From CALACW01 sp963627915 (lineage in GTDB: Bacteria; Bacillota; Clostridia; Oscillospirales; Acutalibacteraceae), in contig CAVGCY010000033.1 in NCBI GenBank assembly GCA_963627915.1, positions 14,038 through 78,037 of the forward strand: DNA of 64,000 nucleotides, in the 5' to 3' direction. A program made the translations under genes and the position numbers. Each line of letters starts with the position of its first letter. The stretch's first letter is position 1. Of the stretch, positions 62,718 to 64,000 are shown piece by piece. The notes beneath the pieces are model-generated. The model had not been told where the DNA came from. It saw only the letters and a list, made by a program, of their open reading frames with translations, and searched no databases.

Positions 62718-62837
62718 GTCTGCGGGAATCCGTTAGCGTTAATATTGAATTAAAAACTAAACAGACAGATTCCCGCAGACTATAGAAGAATATACCTCGA
62801 GTTATTCGTTAGTATAAAAGTTACTAACAGAGAACTC
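62718..62837. repeat. Two inverted repeats upstream of the orphan Rhs tip
   Basis: GTCTGCGGGAATC (62718-62730) and its exact complement GATTCCCGCAGAC (62768-62780) are separated by 37 bases. Next, GAGTT...GTTAGT and ACTAAC...AACTC (62799-62837) form a second hairpin at the end of the preceding gene. No T-tract; purpose unknown. Confidence 0.6.
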
Positions 62838-63526
62838 TAAAAAGAGTTATCAAAAAAATGCGGGTCATCTCTTATCGGGTCTCCCCAAATTCTTTTCGGA
62901 AATATCATTCCGACCCAAAATTCATTCGGAACAGGGGCATATTCATATTCATCAACATCCAAATCGGGTCTTACCGCTAACGCAAGACCATCTACTAATG
63001 ACTTCGGCGGCTGCTCGTAGATTATTTTACGCCGGGTTTTGACCTGCGGGTTATCTTTTAACCATCTTTGTCCGGCCTCTTCTAATTCTTTGTTATATAA
63101 ATCGTGCCACTTAAAATCACCCATAAACAGTCCGTAAGGATGATCTTCTGCATATATTCTGAACGCGTTTCTAAAAAAAGCGTCCTTTTCACCTTCGGAA
63201 AAATCCTCTCTTACAGTCGGGCAGCAATCAAGTGTGTATCTTATAACTGTCTCCTCGTCTATATTTCTGATTTTCAGACATTCACGAAGACAATCATCCT
63301 CATAAACATAGAAATACGGGATTATACAAAATCGGTTTAAAACCTCTTTGGGAAGCTCGGACATCTTAATCGAGTTCTCTTTAAAAATTTGGGTATTGTC
63401 GAATGAAACATGAGCATATATTTTATTCTCATAATAATCGAAATAGAATTGATCTTCCATTTCCTCTCTGTAACGTATGGCGAATTCATAAAAGAATTCC
63501 GAATACAATTTTACTCTTTTTTTCAC
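62837..63526 (-). CDS. Hypothetical protein, possible immunity protein
   Basis: 229 residues, soluble, acidic, rich in aromatic residues (MEDQFYFDYYENKIYAHVSF, EDHPYGLFMGDFKWHDLYN), ending with PNEFWVGMIFPKRIWGD. Start taken as the GTG at 63526 with GAGGTGG before it, 19 bases after the toxin-tip stop codon; the longer frame starting at 63664 would overlap that gene. Family not recognised; position right behind a toxin-like C-terminus suggests the cognate immunity protein (inference). Confidence 0.6.
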   Translation of the reverse strand: MKKRVKLYSEFFYEFAIRYREEMEDQFYFDYYENKIYAHVSFDNTQIFKENSIKMSELPKEVLNRFCIIPYFYVYEDDCLRECLKIRNIDEETVIRYTLDCCPTVREDFSEGEKDAFFRNAFRIYAEDHPYGLFMGDFKWHDLYNKELEEAGQRWLKDNPQVKTRRKIIYEQPPKSLVDGLALAVRPDLDVDEYEYAPVPNEFWVGMIFPKRIWGDPIRDDPHFFDNSF

Positions 63527-63545
63527 AAATACCACCTCTAAAAAG

Positions 63546-64000
63546 TTACGGCTCTTTAAAAATTCTATTGCCGTACCAAATATGGAAAAAATGTTTTTCA
63601 CTATGATAATGACCGTATTGACCATATCCGTGAACTTCGGGTGTTTCTGTTCCATTAAAAACAACAGCTAAAGCCTTTGCTGCCTGTTGTGTTTTGGCGT
63701 AAATTCCCCAAACGTTTGTTTGACCGGTAGATTTTGCTTTTGTTTGAGCAACTGAATACCCCCTATATGAATATTTTGTTTTTAATGAATTTGTCGCCCC
63801 CGAAACACCTAATGACGCAAGAGCTTCAACAAAAGTCATCCATTTTCCTATCTTTATCAATTTATCTGTTGTTTTATCCACGTAGGCAATTTTATAATAT
63901 TTGCTGTTTCGAGAAATTTTCGGTTGTGTATCAGAAAGCTCCCTCGTCCCTGTCCATGGTTCCTCTTTTGCGGTAATCCATGATATATCCAGCGGAGGCG
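63546..64000 (-). CDS. C-terminal part of a probable polymorphic toxin, 5' end cut by the window edge
   Basis: At least 150 residues; the frame is open to base 64000 (reading PPLDISWITAKEEPWTGTRE and on), so the GTG at 63881 is internal. The tail has ALAVVFNGTETPEVHGYGQ followed by a His/aromatic cluster YGHYHSEKHFFHIWYGNRI and stops at 63546. This kind of conserved His-rich C-terminal block after a variable, low-complexity linker is typical of secreted toxin tips; I cannot name its activity. Followed by a probable immunity gene 19 bases downstream. Confidence 0.6.
   Translation of the reverse strand, partial: PPLDISWITAKEEPWTGTRELSDTQPKISRNSKYYKIAYVDKTTDKLIKIGKWMTFVEALASLGVSGATNSLKTKYSYRGYSVAQTKAKSTGQTNVWGIYAKTQQAAKALAVVFNGTETPEVHGYGQYGHYHSEKHFFHIWYGNRIFKEP

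Noticed and set aside
1..64000. tRNA or rRNA genes, CRISPR array, complete insertion sequence, prophage genes
   Set aside because: Looked for by eye and none recognised. Divergent tRNA genes could be missed without a dedicated scan.

Overview
This window looks like the chromosome of an anaerobic, spore-forming-lineage Firmicute of class Clostridia, most likely a gut Oscillospirales/Ruminococcus-like bacterium. The evidence is a moderate G+C content, AGGAGG-type ribosome binding sites, TTGACA/TATAAT promoters with 17-base spacers, a T-box leader on ileS, a SpoIVFA/SpoIVFB-like pair, a DUF1540 protein, the Firmicute radical-SAM pair TIGR03960/TIGR03936, the operons tig-clpP-clpX and rplS, lepB, rbgA-rnhB-yraN, several glycoside hydrolases, and a dockerin-like tail. 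This is inference; no rRNA gene is present to place it. I see no tRNA, rRNA, CRISPR array or complete insertion sequence.

Layout. 1-2300: the 5' part of an L-ribulokinase gene and a secreted metallophosphoesterase. 2240-8720: a seven-gene minus-strand operon (class IV D-amino-acid aminotransferase, DUF4392, pxpB, pxpC, DUF1445, pxpA, alr). It joins alanine racemisation, D-glutamate synthesis, a D-glutamate cyclase split into two proteins, and 5-oxoprolinase. Its leader carries a terminator-like hairpin. 8900-11450: a secreted lipase and a flavodiiron protein. 11460-15680: clpX, clpP, tig and a cytoplasmic phosphoesterase. 15775-19450: a DUF1540 peptide, thrC, and yraN, rnhB and rbgA. 19540-24850: lepB, rplS with a structured leader, the radical-SAM pair and the sporulation protease pair. 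24980-28530: a heterodimeric ABC exporter. 28700-35000: malQ, nadA, a GH78 rhamnosidase and a GH5 glucanase. 35078-38530: a type-2-like ileS behind a T-box.

38555-48900 is an accessory block of predicted surface or secreted phosphoester- and lipid-degrading proteins. It contains a phosphoesterase, a lipoprotein behind five helically phased TTACAA/TTACAT repeats, a calcium-dependent PI-PLC-like enzyme, two small proteins, a neutral-ceramidase-like protein, a 1188-residue protein with two phosphoesterase domains and a dockerin tail, and a divergent chagasin-family protease inhibitor. A 345-bp element with terminal inverted repeats lies at 39685-40029.

48900-60970 returns to core genes: rlmCD with a decayed tail-domain remnant, galU, a zinc-ribbon membrane protein, a frameshift-free prfB, a GH3 glucosidase, rmuC, an OppA-like lipoprotein and a DUF1015 protein. 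60979-64000 is A+T-rich and looks like the end of a polymorphic toxin locus: a C-terminal toxin-like tip cut by the window edge, immunity-like genes and an orphan Rhs tip.
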